Shown here piece after piece: positions 33,230 to 43,116 of a stretch of DNA of 64,000 bases; within the stretch, counting starts at the first letter, position 1, and every line of letters starts with the position of its first letter. The position numbers and the translations under genes were made by a program. This DNA comes from Triatoma infestans (Eukaryota > Arthropoda > Insecta > Hemiptera > Reduviidae). Below the pieces are notes generated by a model. That model worked only from the letters and a program-made list of their open reading frames with translations, ran no database searches and was not told the DNA's origin. The stretch spans positions 54,989 to 118,988 of the forward strand of contig JAAEAF010014926.1 of assembly GCA_011037195.1 (NCBI GenBank), in the 5' to 3' direction.

Positions 33230-33546
33230 GGGCGTAGGTATCCCCGCGGGCGCAGGATTGGCAACCTCCGATCCGAAATTTCCTAACCTTATTCAGAAGG
33301 AAAATAACGAGAAATTGAACAAGACATGGAGGAAATTGGCGGTGCAAGAAGAAGCAGCACTATGGCTAGATAAATAACATCTAGTAAGATTTTGGGATAA
33401 TACTTCAACAGAAGGGCGAAGGGATAAGGATCGCTTCCCTTTACTGTCTAAATTCATAATAGATCTCGTTTCACTTCCTCATACTTCAGCTAATGCCTAC
33501 GGAATACATTCAAAACTAACTAATATTGAAGTTAAAAAAGAAAATC
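33230..33546 (+). pseudogene. hAT-like transposase C-terminal (dimerisation) fragment
   Basis: One frame gives KLNKTWRKLAVQEEAALWLD, a stop, then HLVRFWDNTSTEGRRDKDRF and FPLLSKFIIDLVSLPHTSAN, with LTNIEVKKENLL before a final stop near 33550. FW, then FPxLxKxxxxxLxLPHxxAxxxxxxSxLxxIxxKKxNxL, is the pattern of the C-terminal dimerisation domain in hAT and related zinc-finger transposases and their domesticated relatives. It would mediate dimer contact and is not catalytic. The usual ERxFS after LPHSSA reads YGIHS, so it has drifted. The 3' end merges into the F2 repeat at about 33538. Upstream domains are absent. Confidence 0.6.
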
Positions 33547-34022
33547 TGCTGTGAAACACTCATAAAACATTCTCTTACTCCAGTTTTCAAAATTGTAATT
33601 GACAAATTTTTTATAGTTAGAACACTAAATTTAATGAAATTCGTCGGTGTTTTTATGGAGAAAATCGCGAAAACTGAAAAAAAAAACTATTCAGTAAAAA
33701 CTTACTTCCGGTCATCTGATTTTCTTCAAATCAGAATTTAAACAACATATTTCCTATTAATATTATTTAGATGTTTGAATTGTGTAATAAACTGAAATAG
33801 CACTTTAGAGGAAAACATATCCAAATCCCTCCCCCAAAAGTGGCCTTAAATGCATTTTCCCGGAGAAATGTTTAAATAAAAATTGTAGATCTTTGTATGT
33901 GCAGTTTATATTACAAGTTTAAAGGAAATCGTTGGAGCCATTTTCGAGAAAATCGCAAAAAAGTGGAAAAAAAAAAACCAGTGGTATCAGAGATATTTTC
34001 CGTGATAGGCTGTTTTGTTTGT

Positions 34023-34060
34023 GGTCATCGACTGGTTTAGGGCGTTCGCCCATCATCAGG
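34023..34060 (-). ncRNA. Hammerhead-like motif in foldback left arm
   Basis: Minus strand: CTGATGA, one base, stem GGGC/GCCC with loop GAAC, then TAAAC where GAAAC is expected, and a short hairpin from GTCGATGAC. CTGATGA is the commonest form of the hammerhead conserved box. Confidence 0.4.
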
Positions 34061-34133
34061 ATGTTTTTGCCAACTAAATCAACTAAATTTGCTCTCTGCA
34101 AGTCTATGTTATCACACTGTTTGACAAAAACAT

Positions 34134-34171
34134 CCTGATAATGGGCGAACCCCCCAAACCGGCCGGTGACC
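34134..34171 (+). ncRNA. Hammerhead-like motif in foldback right arm
   Basis: Degraded partner of 34023-34060: CTGATAA, GGGCGAAC, CCCC, then CAAACC. The core bases have decayed. Confidence 0.3.
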
Positions 34172-34515
34172 ATAAAAAACAACAGGTATCACAGAAAATA
34201 TCTCTGATGCTTTCCAGCTCTGCGTAACCAACCACATCAAGAAAAGTGGTACTATCGGTTGAGGAATTTTGACAGGTAACGTACTGTCGGATCCCATGGT
34301 GAAACCTGAACGGAATATCAAGTTTCAACTTTCTGCGATTTTTCATTTTTGAGCTATGCTGTTCACATACACATAGACACACACAGACCATTTTCTAAAA
34401 ACCAGTTTTTTGGACTCAGGGGACCTCAAAACTGATATTTCCGGTGAAAACTCGATATCGAAAATTGGACACGATCAAAATACTTCCTCTTACTAGGAGT
34501 AAACGAAAGGAAACA

Positions 34516-35220
34516 TCCACAATAAGTGTCCTTTTATATAGAAAGAAATTACCAACAACTCAGCACCAGGAGTGATAAATATGATGAAAAAATCCAAATG
34601 GCAAGAAAATTTTGTTCGCTAAATTTTTATCGCTAAACTCTCGCTTACATTATTAGAGAAAGGAAGAAAAATAATTACAATTTGATTATCTATTGAAAAA
34701 TTATTTTAAAGAAATCTCTCTTTCATTCAATACATATTCATTACTGTATTATCAAAAGCTCTTTTGGAACCATTTTGTTACTAAACATTTCTAAACACTC
34801 TTCACGCACACTAAAGATATTAGATAATCACTAAATGAATACAAATTTTATGAGATTTTTTTCATCTGTTTTTGACGTGACAGAGTAATGTCAAATCAAA
34901 GACCAAAGAGAAAAAGACAATTTTTCACTTTTGAGTTACCATTTTTTGAAACATGTGAAGATATGAAGCTACTCAAAAATTAATTATTAATTTTTTTTTT
35001 TTACTTTGATCTAATAAAAGCATGCCCGTTAGTACTAGTGCACGAACATAGGAGTATTAAGCTATTACTAATAATAACTCACACGCAATGAACAAATACA
35101 CGGGATAATTAATAATGTATAGGTCATTACCTCATTTATTATTACAGTTTGTGCTTAACTGCTTTAAATAAAACAATAGCTTTTTTTTTATAAATCGTTT
35201 TGGGGTCTTCTGGGTATGAA
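34516..35220. other. AT-rich DNA without supported feature
   Basis: No gene or repeat family recognised. (TA)n follows at 35229-35252. Confidence 0.45.
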
Positions 35221-35225
35221 GAAAA

Positions 35226-35254
<29 letters not shown>

Positions 35255-35256
<2 letters not shown>

Positions 35257-35450
35257 AACGCTCTTCAACATTATTTACGTCCGGAGTCTTCTTAGTGCAC
35301 TGCTGGCTTTGTGTCAGCGTTCTCTTGTTACACACAACAGCAGACATTAAGCTATAGAGGCTCCTAGAAAGAAAAAAATCTATGATAGTATAGTACCTGA
35401 ATCTGGGACCTCCGCGTTGGAGCTCAATGCGCTACCACTAAGCTAATCCA
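35255..35450 (-). repeat. SINE-1
   Basis: Body (CTTCTTAGTGCACTGCTGGC, cgttctcttgttacacac) and a recognisable tRNA-like end (GACCTCCGCGTTGGAGCTCA, CCACTAAGCTAATCC). The B box is altered (AATCTGGGACC). Minus strand. Confidence 0.75.
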
Positions 35451-35454
35451 GGGC

Positions 35455-35640
35455 GGGGTAGAATCACTCCAAAAACCGAAAGTTTAAACTTGATATTTCG
35501 TTCCAGGAACGTAACAATAAGTTTTAGATTAAAATCGGTCAACCGGATATACCACTTTACTCTAAAACGGTTAGAACGATATTCTTTAAAACATGTTTTT
35601 ATATACTTATGGGACCTCAAAACATACTGAATTATACACA
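35455..35640 (+). repeat. F2 fragment
   Basis: AAACTTGATATTTCGTTCCA, AATCGGTCAACCGGATATAC and GACCTCAAAACATACTGAA match F2 head and monomer starts, fused in an unusual order. Confidence 0.45.
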
Positions 35641-35820
35641 CTCGAGTGTGTAAACTGAATTTGCTCTGTGCAAGTCTGTGTTGTTACACTGTCTGAAAAA
35701 CGCATCCTGAAGATGGGCGAACGCCCGAAACCGGTCGATGACCACAAAATGATGCAGGCTATCACGGAAAATGTCTCTGATGCTTTCCCGCTCTGCGGAA
35801 CCAACCACCACAGCAATAAA
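35640..35820 (+). repeat. Single arm of the foldback family
   Basis: From GTGTGTAAACTGAATTTGCT to AATGTCTCTGATGCTTTCCC this matches one arm of the foldback at 33987-34244, without an inverted partner next to it. The same arm is found inverted at 51008-51165. Confidence 0.7.
35706..35743 (+). ncRNA. Hammerhead-like motif, best-preserved copy
   Basis: CTGAAGA, one T, stem GGGC/GCCC closed by GAAC, GAAAC, then a second hairpin GGTC-GAT-GACC. All bases of the CUGANGA and GAAA boxes are present. The extra T after the first box and the lack of a clear cleavage triplet keep this provisional. Confidence 0.45.
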
Positions 35821-35829
35821 AAAAAGTAG

Positions 35830-36235
35830 GAGTTTCAATTGCGCGCATTTTTAAAATATTCTTTCAATTTTGTAATTTATGTACATTTTTAAATGATAAA
35901 ACATAATTATGTAGGCTTCTAAATCAAAAATTGAAAAAAAAAAGTGGAAATTTTGGTAAATTCGATTAAGGTAATCGGGAAAAGTAATCAAAGCTGTGTT
36001 ATACCTACATAGAGCGGTCCACCATATTGGGTCACCTTTATATGTTTCCAATCCTTTTTCATCTCACTCTTCTACATATGTAATTGTTTAAAAAATTTAC
36101 TGAACTTCCGTTGTTTATATAATGAAACAATAATAGTTTTTCTTGAAGATATATGAAGTTTTTTTTTTACGTCCAGAACTTTCTTTTACTACTTACTTTG
36201 AAGATAACTTTCTTTTATAGAAAAATTTTTCATAT
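35830..36235. other. Unassigned AT-rich DNA
   Basis: No gene or repeat family recognised in about 400 bp. Confidence 0.4.
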
Positions 36236-36236
36236 G

Positions 36237-36689
36237 AGAACAAGAGAATTAGTTGGCTTCTCGACCATTTCTAGGTAAAAAAACAAAAACGAAAAAAAAT
36301 TGTTTATAATTGTTTTCCAATAATTAACAGTTCGACGTTTCGACAAACTTTGTTTGCCTACTTCAGGAACAATACAAAAATAAAGAGAAAAAGTTATAAC
36401 ATAAAACACAAACAAAAAACAAAATACATAGGTGCGATTATAGTGGGACTGCTTTGTCTGTAATGAAAGGGTGTATGTTGTAATGCATTACAACCAGATA
36501 TGTATTTTGTTTTTTGTTTGTGTTTTGTGTTATAATTTTTTCTCTATATTTTTGTATTGTTCCTGAAGAAGGCAAACAAAGTTTGTCGAAACGTCGAACT
36601 TTTAATTATTAAAAAACAATTACAAAATTACTTTTTTGGTTTTGTTTTTTACCTTGAATTGGTCGAGAAGCCAACTAATTCTTGTTCTT
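36237..36689. repeat. Palindrome with Penelope-type motif in both arms
   Basis: AATTAGTTGGCTTCTCGACC near 36246-36265 is matched by its complement at about 36661-36680. Pairing continues inward over the CGACGTTTCGACAAAC motif, the TTTGTATTGTTCCTGAAG motif and the AAAACACAAACAAAAAAC tract to a centre near 36460. The arms hold 36333-36367 and 36562-36596, both close to the motif at 2741-2775 beside the Penelope ORF. This looks like an inverted dimer of Penelope 3' sequence. Confidence 0.7.
36562..36596 (+). ncRNA. Hammerhead-like motif, Penelope type
   Basis: CTGAAGA, one A, 7-bp stem GGCAAAC/GTTTGTC (one G-T pair) with loop AAA, then GAAACGTCG. Compared with 2741-2775, position 2 of the stem is G instead of A, giving a G-T pair in place of A-T. 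The inverted partner at 36333-36367 reads CTGAAGT, a loss of a conserved base. Confidence 0.4.
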
Positions 36690-36748
36690 ATATTACAACT
36701 AACGGCCAACAAAGAAAATCCTCTGATAATCATAAAAATTTTTCATCT

Positions 36749-37284
36749 GGTATTTTATCTGTCCTAGCATGCATATTCATTTTGTTCCTGACGGTTTCGG
36801 ATTCTCTTCCATCGTCAGAGCAAATTCACCAAGTTCGTGTAAAGAGTTCACTTCGACGTAATGTTTCTGTTACACTCACACTTGTTGGTTTGTTGGTTGT
36901 ATATATGTAGGGAGGTTATAAAGTTAGGTTACTGTGTATGCATGTGTGTGTGTCTTTAACGACAAAATGGAATTATTATAAATTATGATTAGAAATTAGA
37001 AAATAGTGTATAATAAATAGCATGTATTATTAAACACTATATTCTAATGTCTAATCACAATTTATCATAATTCCATTTTGTCATGAAAAACACATACACA
37101 CACATAGTAACATAACCTTATAATCTCCTCACCTATATACAACCAACAAACCAACAAGTGCGAGTTAACACAAATATTATATTGAAGTGAGCTCTACACG
37201 AACTTGGAGAAAACGATGGATGAAAATCCGAACCCGGTTATAAACAAAATGAGTATATGTATGCTAGGACAGATAAAATACCAT
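36749..37284. repeat. 536-bp palindrome, same family as 6460-8053
   Basis: Arms 36749-37015 and 37018-37284 pair nearly end to end: GGTATTTTATCTGTCCTAGC at the left and its complement at the right end, with TTTATCATAATTCCATTTTG mirroring CAAAATGGAATTATTATAAA. The arms carry CTGACGA...GAAACCGTC (36788-36819, minus strand) and a decayed partner near 37207-37240. It lies 60 bp from the palindrome 36237-36689. Confidence 0.8.
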
Positions 37285-37563
37285 CCACCTATTCAACAGA
37301 AAAATTTCCATCCAATACAATCCTTCCAGTGTTTTATAAAGAATGTAAAAAGATTTCAAAAAGTTACATTATTTTTCATATAATCATATTTCTTAAACAG
37401 AGTTAGTGATTATTATACAATTTGATTAACTAAATTTTATAAAACTATTTCAATTAAATATTTTTAAAAAACAGCTTATTTATTTATTTTATTTGTATGT
37501 GTATATTAAACTTTAAAAACGTATAATACATATACCTCAAAACTCAGTTACTGGCTTTGGTCC

Positions 37564-37902
37564 TGTAGGGGTAGTGAACCCCCACCACTCATCCATTCTA
37601 GCGGAGAGAAACAGCCCCTCTCGCAAAGAAAGGAGAGGCTCGGCCAGTGTATATATATATGAGAGATAGGCAATCAGACATCATTCAGATAGAATTCTGT
37701 TGATTTACACATCAGTTTAACATCGCTCCGTTCATATCTTCTTAGCCACGTCAGTCTGTCAGTTCAGTTCAGTTCAGTTAGTGTAAAGTCCTAGGCAGTC
37801 AGTCATATACATATATATCAATTATATATCTTAAACCAAATCTTAAGGTGTTATTTATCACTCATCAAGCATCAACCTACATCTCCTCACAACACCCTTA
37901 CA
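37564..37902 (+). mobile_element. Solo LTR, family B (copy 3)
   Basis: It starts TGTAGGGGTAGTGAACC and ends ACAACACCCTTACA. GTCC at 37560-37563 and 37903-37906 is an exact 4-bp duplication. It contains a TATA-like GTATATATATATGAG and GTAAAGTCCTAGGCAGTC, the motif shared by the family. (CAGTT)n-like GTTCAGTTCAGTTCAG at 37763-37778. Confidence 0.8.
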
Positions 37903-37906
37903 GTCC

Positions 37907-38795
37907 CAATCGTTTGCCAGGAGTTGCCATTTTACATTGCAAAATACAAAATAAATAAAATCTAAAAATAATAGTTTTCTTCAAAACAAAAATAAATGGG
38001 ATAAACAGAAAGTAAGTTCAGATAATCTAAAATTTAACTGATCGAATGAAGATGCAAATAATAATACTAACAATGGTAATAAGCTGCTCTGAAGCACAAA
38101 AGGAAAAATACATAAACATTGCTAATATGAACTAAAAGTAATAACTGTAAGCAGTAAACTGACGAAATATTAATCAGTAAAAATATGTAACAATGAGCAA
38201 CAGGTTGAGAAAATCAAAATACATTTACATTAACTAAAAAGCTCTCATAATTAAAATGCGAAATTAAAAAAAATATCTATAATTCCAGGCCTTTGTTACT
38301 ATTTATTATTTCATTACTGTAATTCATGATGTTATTAAACTTTAGAGTAGGTTTCAATTTTTTATTTATACCATATAATGCTCCGCCCGAGCCTCGACCA
38401 AATTTTTTAAGCTTTATTGCTTTAATCCAAACAGGATTCAAATAATAAATTATCATAATAATCAACATTTTAAGAAAACATCAACATTTTTGAGAAAGTA
38501 GAAGAAATCAACATGTTTATTTTTAATTCCACTTACAATTTTTATTAAAATATTGAAATGGGCCAATTCACTTTTATTACTATTTGATTGAGTAAAATAT
38601 ACTCCACTGACGGGTAACTGTTATACTTGACTATTAATTTCTTTTAAGGCACTTTATCTTAATCGAGGTCACCAAAATTTCCACCTTTTTTTTTTTAATT
38701 ATTGATTTAGAAGCTTTCATAATTATGTTTTATCATTTAAAAAAGTACATAAATAACAAAATGCTATGATCCTGAACGAGAATGAATAAAGAATG
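37907..38795. other. AT-rich DNA without supported feature
   Basis: No gene; a minus-strand frame at 38277-38468 is low-complexity and not supported. Confidence 0.45.
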
Positions 38796-38799
38796 TAAC

Positions 38800-39085
38800 C
38801 ACTTAATGGTCACTGTTAAGCGACGTAAGTTGCAATACTTTGACCATATAGTGAGCAATGAATGATAAATATTCCCTGTTACAGAACATCTTGCGAGGAC
38901 GGATCGACGGCCGATGGAAGCCTGATCGCCTGGTCGGATATCTTGGTTGCACAACCGCCGGCAATAGTTTGGGAAATCCACCACTTCATTGTTCCAGAAA
39001 ACTGTGGATAGAATTCTTATAGCAATGATGATGTCCCACTCAGACGTGAACAAGGCACGTAATGAAGAAGAAGAAACGTTTAATG
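38800..39085 (+). pseudogene. RTE-type LINE C-terminal fragment
   Basis: Plus-strand frames read TVKRRKLQYFDHIVSNE, then LLQNILRGRIDGRWKP, then after a frame change SWLHNRRQ-like sequence, KSTTSLFQKTVDRILI, AMMMSHSDVNKARNEEEE. This order (KRRKLxYFGHIxR, LLQxILxGxIxGxRxPGR, SWLxNLRxWF, IAMMxxxxxxxxxEEE) is a conserved LINE C-terminus common in insect genomes. It ends at the natural poly-glutamate tail, so the 3' end of the element is preserved. Two or more frameshifts. Confidence 0.8.
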
Positions 39086-39868
39086 AATATTATAAGTTTA
39101 AGCAAATTTGTAAGATGAAATTTTAACAAATGTATAATGAGTAAATTGATTCGAATGTTTCACATCAGAGTGTTCTTTTGTTAGAAAATTTATGCGCATG
39201 CTTACTATCTAGGAAGTGTTGGTATTTTCGTTATGACTTCCAATTTCAATAATTCCATCTTCTAGAGCTTTGCTCTGTTATTTTAATGTCCCCCCTCTAT
39301 CATTATTCTCCTTTATAGGTGCAATCATAAAATTAATAATCATAACAATAACGTTAATCGTTAGATTTTATGTAAACTAATTTCACTTTGTATGGGCATG
39401 GATATTGTTATTAAATACTTAATCCGGAACCATTTTTACCCTTTTTAGAGGAAGTATAGGGGGATTATTTTTTTGTTTACTATAATACAGGAAGTTATTG
39501 TTATTGGAAATGACACAATAGTATTATTGAAGCCCAGTCACTATGATCCGGTAAAGGTTTAATGAAGGGCGATAAAAATGGTTCATACATGGTTTGGGTA
39601 ATTTGAAGAGAGGATTTACTCTGACTGGTTTTGCTCTATTCATGGTTTAGTGTGTGTGTCAGCCAATCCCTAGTATGCCTAGTATGACCCAGTTTGCTGC
39701 TGCTTCTTACTAATTTTTTGCTTTTTGACATTCTTTCTATAAATTAATTAGAAATAATTTATTAAATTATTTTTTATTTAAACAAGCAACATATTAGAGC
39801 CAAAGAAAAATCTTTTTATGTAAATCATTACAATTTTTATATTATTATTACTTTACTATTATGATCTT
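39086..39868. other. Unassigned AT-rich DNA
   Basis: No recognised gene or repeat; a C run at 39290-39295. Confidence 0.4.
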
Positions 39869-39869
39869 G

Positions 39870-39985
39870 TTAAATTATCGAAAGTGTTTTTTTCACCCGG
39901 AATTACATGTTTTGAGGTCGAAAAAGTGGGGGGACGTGACAACAAGGTTTGGTCAAAATCGGCCGACCAATAGTACTACTTTTTT
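39870..39985 (+). repeat. F2 head fragment
   Basis: TTTTCACCCGGAATTACATG, TTTTGAGGTCGAAAAAGTGG and TCGGCCGACCAATAGTACTA follow F2 head order with deletions. Confidence 0.5.
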
Positions 39986-39994
39986 TACCGAGCT

Positions 39995-40104
39995 GCTGTG
40001 CTCTGCAACCTAGAAGATCTATTGTGCCCTCCCGGAGCTTTCTCAATGTACTGCCGGTCTCCGGACAGGTTCTCTCCTTACAGACAACACTTTGGCGCAT
40101 CATT
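39995..40104 (-). repeat. SINE-1, left part of an interrupted copy
   Basis: CCGGAGCTTTCTCAATGTAC, TGCCGGTCTCCGGACAGGTT and CTTACAGACAACACTTTGGC are SINE-1 body. It stops near GCATCAT at 40098-40104 and the family text resumes at 40561. Confidence 0.7.
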
Positions 40105-40560
40105 AAGCCCATGGGAGGTGCGATCAGTCACGTCGTTAAAAAGATAAAATAGCGAAGTACTGAACTATGGGCGCAAGCGCCAGTATCCAAGCCCAATGGC
40201 TTGCGATTAAGGTAGGCTTCGTAATGGCCGTTGGTTAACCAAGAGCTCCATTTCCCCAGGACCTGAGCTGAGCGGGTGGATATACAGCAATAAAAATGAG
40301 GCTTGCCGACGCAACCAGAGCTAAATTAGAGTTAGCGTACAACTCAACGCGTTCTTCGGGGTCCAAGCGGGGGAAATTCCGGGGGGACACCTCTGGCTTG
40401 GTAGGGTCTTGCATTTCAGCCCCTCCATAGTGAAATCCTTCTCTTCCAAAACGACCCTGTGCTTGCACAGGGGGACTGGAATATCCAAAAGGATAGGAAG
40501 GTTCTTAAAGACCATGAATACGGTGTTGTGAAAGGGTGGATGGGGAAGAATGCTCATCAT
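40105..40560. mobile_element. GC-rich insertion inside SINE-1, identity unknown
   Basis: About 455 bp that separates the two halves of one SINE-1. CATCAT lies at both borders (40099-40104, 40555-40560), possibly a target duplication. It is richer in GC than anything nearby. The minus strand has a 77-codon frame (40235-40468) and an overlapping 79-codon frame (40321-40560). The first contains DPEERVELYANSNLALVASA followed by a hydrophobic stretch. I do not recognise either. A processed host-gene fragment or a small transposon are both possible. Confidence 0.45.
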
Positions 40561-40675
40561 CAGGCAAATAGGCTGTAGAAGCTTCTGGGAAGAGAAATCA
40601 CGCTAATGGCAGCACTGCTGAATTCGAACCCATGATCTTCGCGAATCCCAGGGACCTGCCACTGAACTAGTCCTG
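40561..40675 (-). repeat. SINE-1, right part of the interrupted copy
   Basis: AGGCTGTAGAAGCTTCTGGG, GGCAGCACTGCTGAATTCGA (B box region) and CTGCCACTGAACTAGTCC (A box region). Confidence 0.7.
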
Positions 40676-40723
40676 TTTTCTTAAGTTCTTTATATTTATT
40701 TATATTTATATATATATATATAA

Positions 40724-40727
<4 letters not shown>

Positions 40728-40761
<34 letters not shown>
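40728..40761. repeat. (GA)n microsatellite
   Basis: More than 15 uninterrupted GA units, preceded by a (TA)n run. Confidence 0.95.
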
Positions 40762-40764
<3 letters not shown>

Positions 40765-40784
40765 GTCTGTTGAGGGGTCCTATG

Positions 40785-41010
40785 CTAGCCAATGTCTCTC
40801 TGGGCCCAAATTGCTACCCCGAAACCCGGAACCTTTCAATGCTTCCGAGCTCTTTTTCTCTCTTTACAAACAACACTGCCGGATCATTGGACGATGAGCA
40901 TAGTTTTTTTTTTTGAAATGGCTACAACGATTTTTTTGTTATTTAAGCTAGGACGGTCAACTGCACAGATAAATCAGTTTTTATTTGAAACATTTTTCAA
41001 AAAAAAAAAA
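40785..41010 (-). repeat. SINE-1 fragment followed by F2 fragment
   Basis: 40785-40900 has decayed SINE-1 body (TTCCGAGCTCTTTTTCTCTC, ACAAACAACACTGCCGGATC). From about 40905 to 41010 the plus strand shows F2 monomer text (AAATGGCTACAACGATTTTT, TTTTTATTTGAAACATTTTT). Confidence 0.5.
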
Positions 41011-41039
41011 AAAAAATTATTTTAGAGGGGCTTTAGGAA

Positions 41040-42055
41040 CTGTGTTAGTGAATTTTAAATTGAAATTTATGCAAGTAAGAGATGTGGGTGTTACACAACT
41101 GATTTTTTGTTTGTTTTGTTTTAGTAAAGGTTTTACCTTCAGCAGGATAATATTCATTGTAACAAATTTAGCATTTTCTTTTTCAAACTCATTAAAAGGA
41201 AAAATAAAGTAACTAGATATAATTATTACTAATTACATTAATATGATGCCAAAACAACTAATCAATGAAAGAAATTTCAATTACTCTAAAGATTATTTCT
41301 TTTTCTTTTTATTTAAAGAAATTATTAAGAAAATTTACGAATTTTTAGGAAATAAAAGGAAGGAAGAAGAAGAAAAAAAAAACAACCTTGTTTATTCCAC
41401 ACCAATATAAAGTAACACGGTTAACTTTATGAACATCATAAACTCATATCTAACCCGAGGGAGAAAGTTAATAAACACCAAAGTCATATTAAATTATCGT
41501 AAAGATGGCTGGGTAGGATGCTGTATATGGGGGGGGGGGGTTAACACAAGTTGGTGGAAAATTTAAGTAAATAGTAATGTATGAGATGTTTACTTAAGTG
41601 AATATACCTTGCTTTAGATATTACAAAGGGATTTAGGTTTACCTTTATGTAAACAGTTTACTAAAGAATGTTTATTTTTTTTTTTTGTTATAGTTTTTCA
41701 ACTTTATTTTGAATTTAATAATTGTTTGTATTGGAATGAGGAAAAATATGTGGCAGGACGCAGTGCGATTGTTTCTTAAAAATTTAGAAATATATTATTA
41801 TTGTTTTCCTAAAGTTAAAAATTTCTATAATCTTCGCACAGAAATTCGTAATTAATTCCAAGAAAAAAAAAAAAAATTTTTTTCTAAAACAGTTGAATAA
41901 CGTTACAATTATTTTACCAAAATCAGTGGCTAAAGTTGTTCTTTTTATCACTAGTAAGTTATACACTACTTTCTCTACACTAGTGTGTAAAAGGAACCAT
42001 TATTCAACTCTAATTAGCCCGACAACTAGCGGCAATACGCGAAAACAAGATCAAA
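41040..42055. other. AT-rich DNA with homopolymers
   Basis: No gene. G run at 41530-41540, A run at 41861-41874. Confidence 0.45.
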
Positions 42056-42059
42056 ATAC

Positions 42060-43040
42060 ATTCCAAATACAGTGTGGATTTTAGGTTAAACAAACGGAAT
42101 AGTTTGTAGAGTGAATTTCCAGTAAACACTGGTCTAAGACAAGGAGACCCAATCTCACCCATCCTCTTTAACCTGGTGCTGGAAATCCAATACTGGAGGC
42201 ACCATAAACAACCGCATGACCCAGTACTTAGCCTACGCAGATGAGGGAGGTAGTGCTTATTGCAAAATCTGCTGCGGCACTAAAAACTGCATTCAGTGAG
42301 CTAAAGGATGGAGCTACTATTTTCAGGCTTCGCGTCAATGAAGAAAAAACGAAATATATGGTAACTATAAGAAGGCAAAAGAATTTCCGAGAACTTCAAG
42401 TCGAGCCGTACCGTTTTGAAGGGGTAAGGGGAATTTAAATATTTAGGAGCAACCCTTACGGCTAAAAATGAGGTCAGCAATGACATTAGAAGTAGAATTT
42501 TAGCTGGAAATAAGATCGACGCTCCATAATAAGTATGTCTCCAGGCAAGCTAAAGTTGCCATATACAAGACCATCCTCAGGCCAATTGTTATATATGGTT
42601 CTGAGACTTGGACATTGACGGGAGCCGACGAATACAAACTCAACTGCAGGGAAAGAAAACTGTTGAGATATATATACGGGCCAGCAATGGAAAACGGCGT
42701 TTATCGGTGCCGAAAGAACGCTAAGTTGAAGCAGCTCTTTAAGGAGGATGATATAGTCACGGTGGTAAAGCTGGGAAGATTGCGATGGTTAGGTCACCTC
42801 CACAGAATGGAAAGAGAGAGAGCGCCGTGGAAAGCATATGAAGGTCACCCGGGCGGCGGAAGACCAAGGGGGACGCCCCGACTGCGATGGTTGCAAGGAT
42901 GTAGAGTCCGATCTCCAAAACATGAATGTAAGGCAATGGAGAAGGAAGGTTATGGACACGGACGTCTGGAACCAACTGCTACAGGAAGCCAACGTCCTTC
43001 AAGGCCGTAGTGCTACAGGAAGAAAAAGATAGGTTGTAGA
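42060..43040 (+). pseudogene. RTE-like LINE reverse transcriptase, C-terminal half
   Basis: Landmarks in order on the plus strand: VNTGLRQGDPISPILFNLVL (QG motif), AYADE at 42230-42244 where the catalytic YADD is expected (frame shifts at the second Asp), LIAKSAAALKTAFSEL, RLRVNEEKTKYM, FKYLGATLTAKNEVSNDIRS, AIYKTILRPIVIYGSETWTL, RKLLRYIYGPAMENGVYRCR, LGRLRWLGHLHRMERERAPW, GGGRPRGTPRLRWL, VRQWRRKVMDTDVWNQLLQE. This is the full set of motifs from the palm to the C-terminus of an RTE-like LINE. The upstream half of RT and the endonuclease are absent. About five frameshifts occur over 900 bp. It is the longest and clearest LINE relic in the window. Confidence 0.9.
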
Positions 43041-43116
43041 GAGAGAGGAAGTATTTGACTAGAAAACAAATACATTCTCAGTATTAGCACCTTTACAAAA
43101 TTTTTTGTCTTCATAT

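Larger units (their letters stand above)
33987..34244. mobile_element. Foldback element with 7-bp target duplication
   Basis: Arms of about 90 bp (33987-34075 and 34128-34244) pair in inverted orientation. The left has GAGATATTTTCCGTGATAGG and GGGCGTTCGCCCATCATCAG; the right has their complements. AGTGGTA stands at 33980-33986 and again at 34245-34251. The spacer contains AAATTTGCTCTCTGCAAGTC, found also at 35655-35675 and in complement at 51125-51145. Each arm carries a hammerhead-like core. No protein is encoded. Confidence 0.8.
33538..34515 (-). repeat. F2 repeat, full length, split by a foldback element
   Basis: Minus-strand copy from the tail (TGCTGTGAAACACTCATAAA, TCTCTTACTCCAGTTTTCAA) through monomers to the head and the palindromic terminus TTCCTCTTACTAGGAGTAAA. 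A 258-bp foldback sits at 33987-34244; without it the F2 text reads through AGTGGTAC. Confidence 0.8.

Noticed and set aside
35706..35743. Canonical self-cleaving hammerhead ribozyme
   Set aside because: An extra base follows CUGANGA and I could not place the cleavage triplet with a closing stem; reported only as hammerhead-like.
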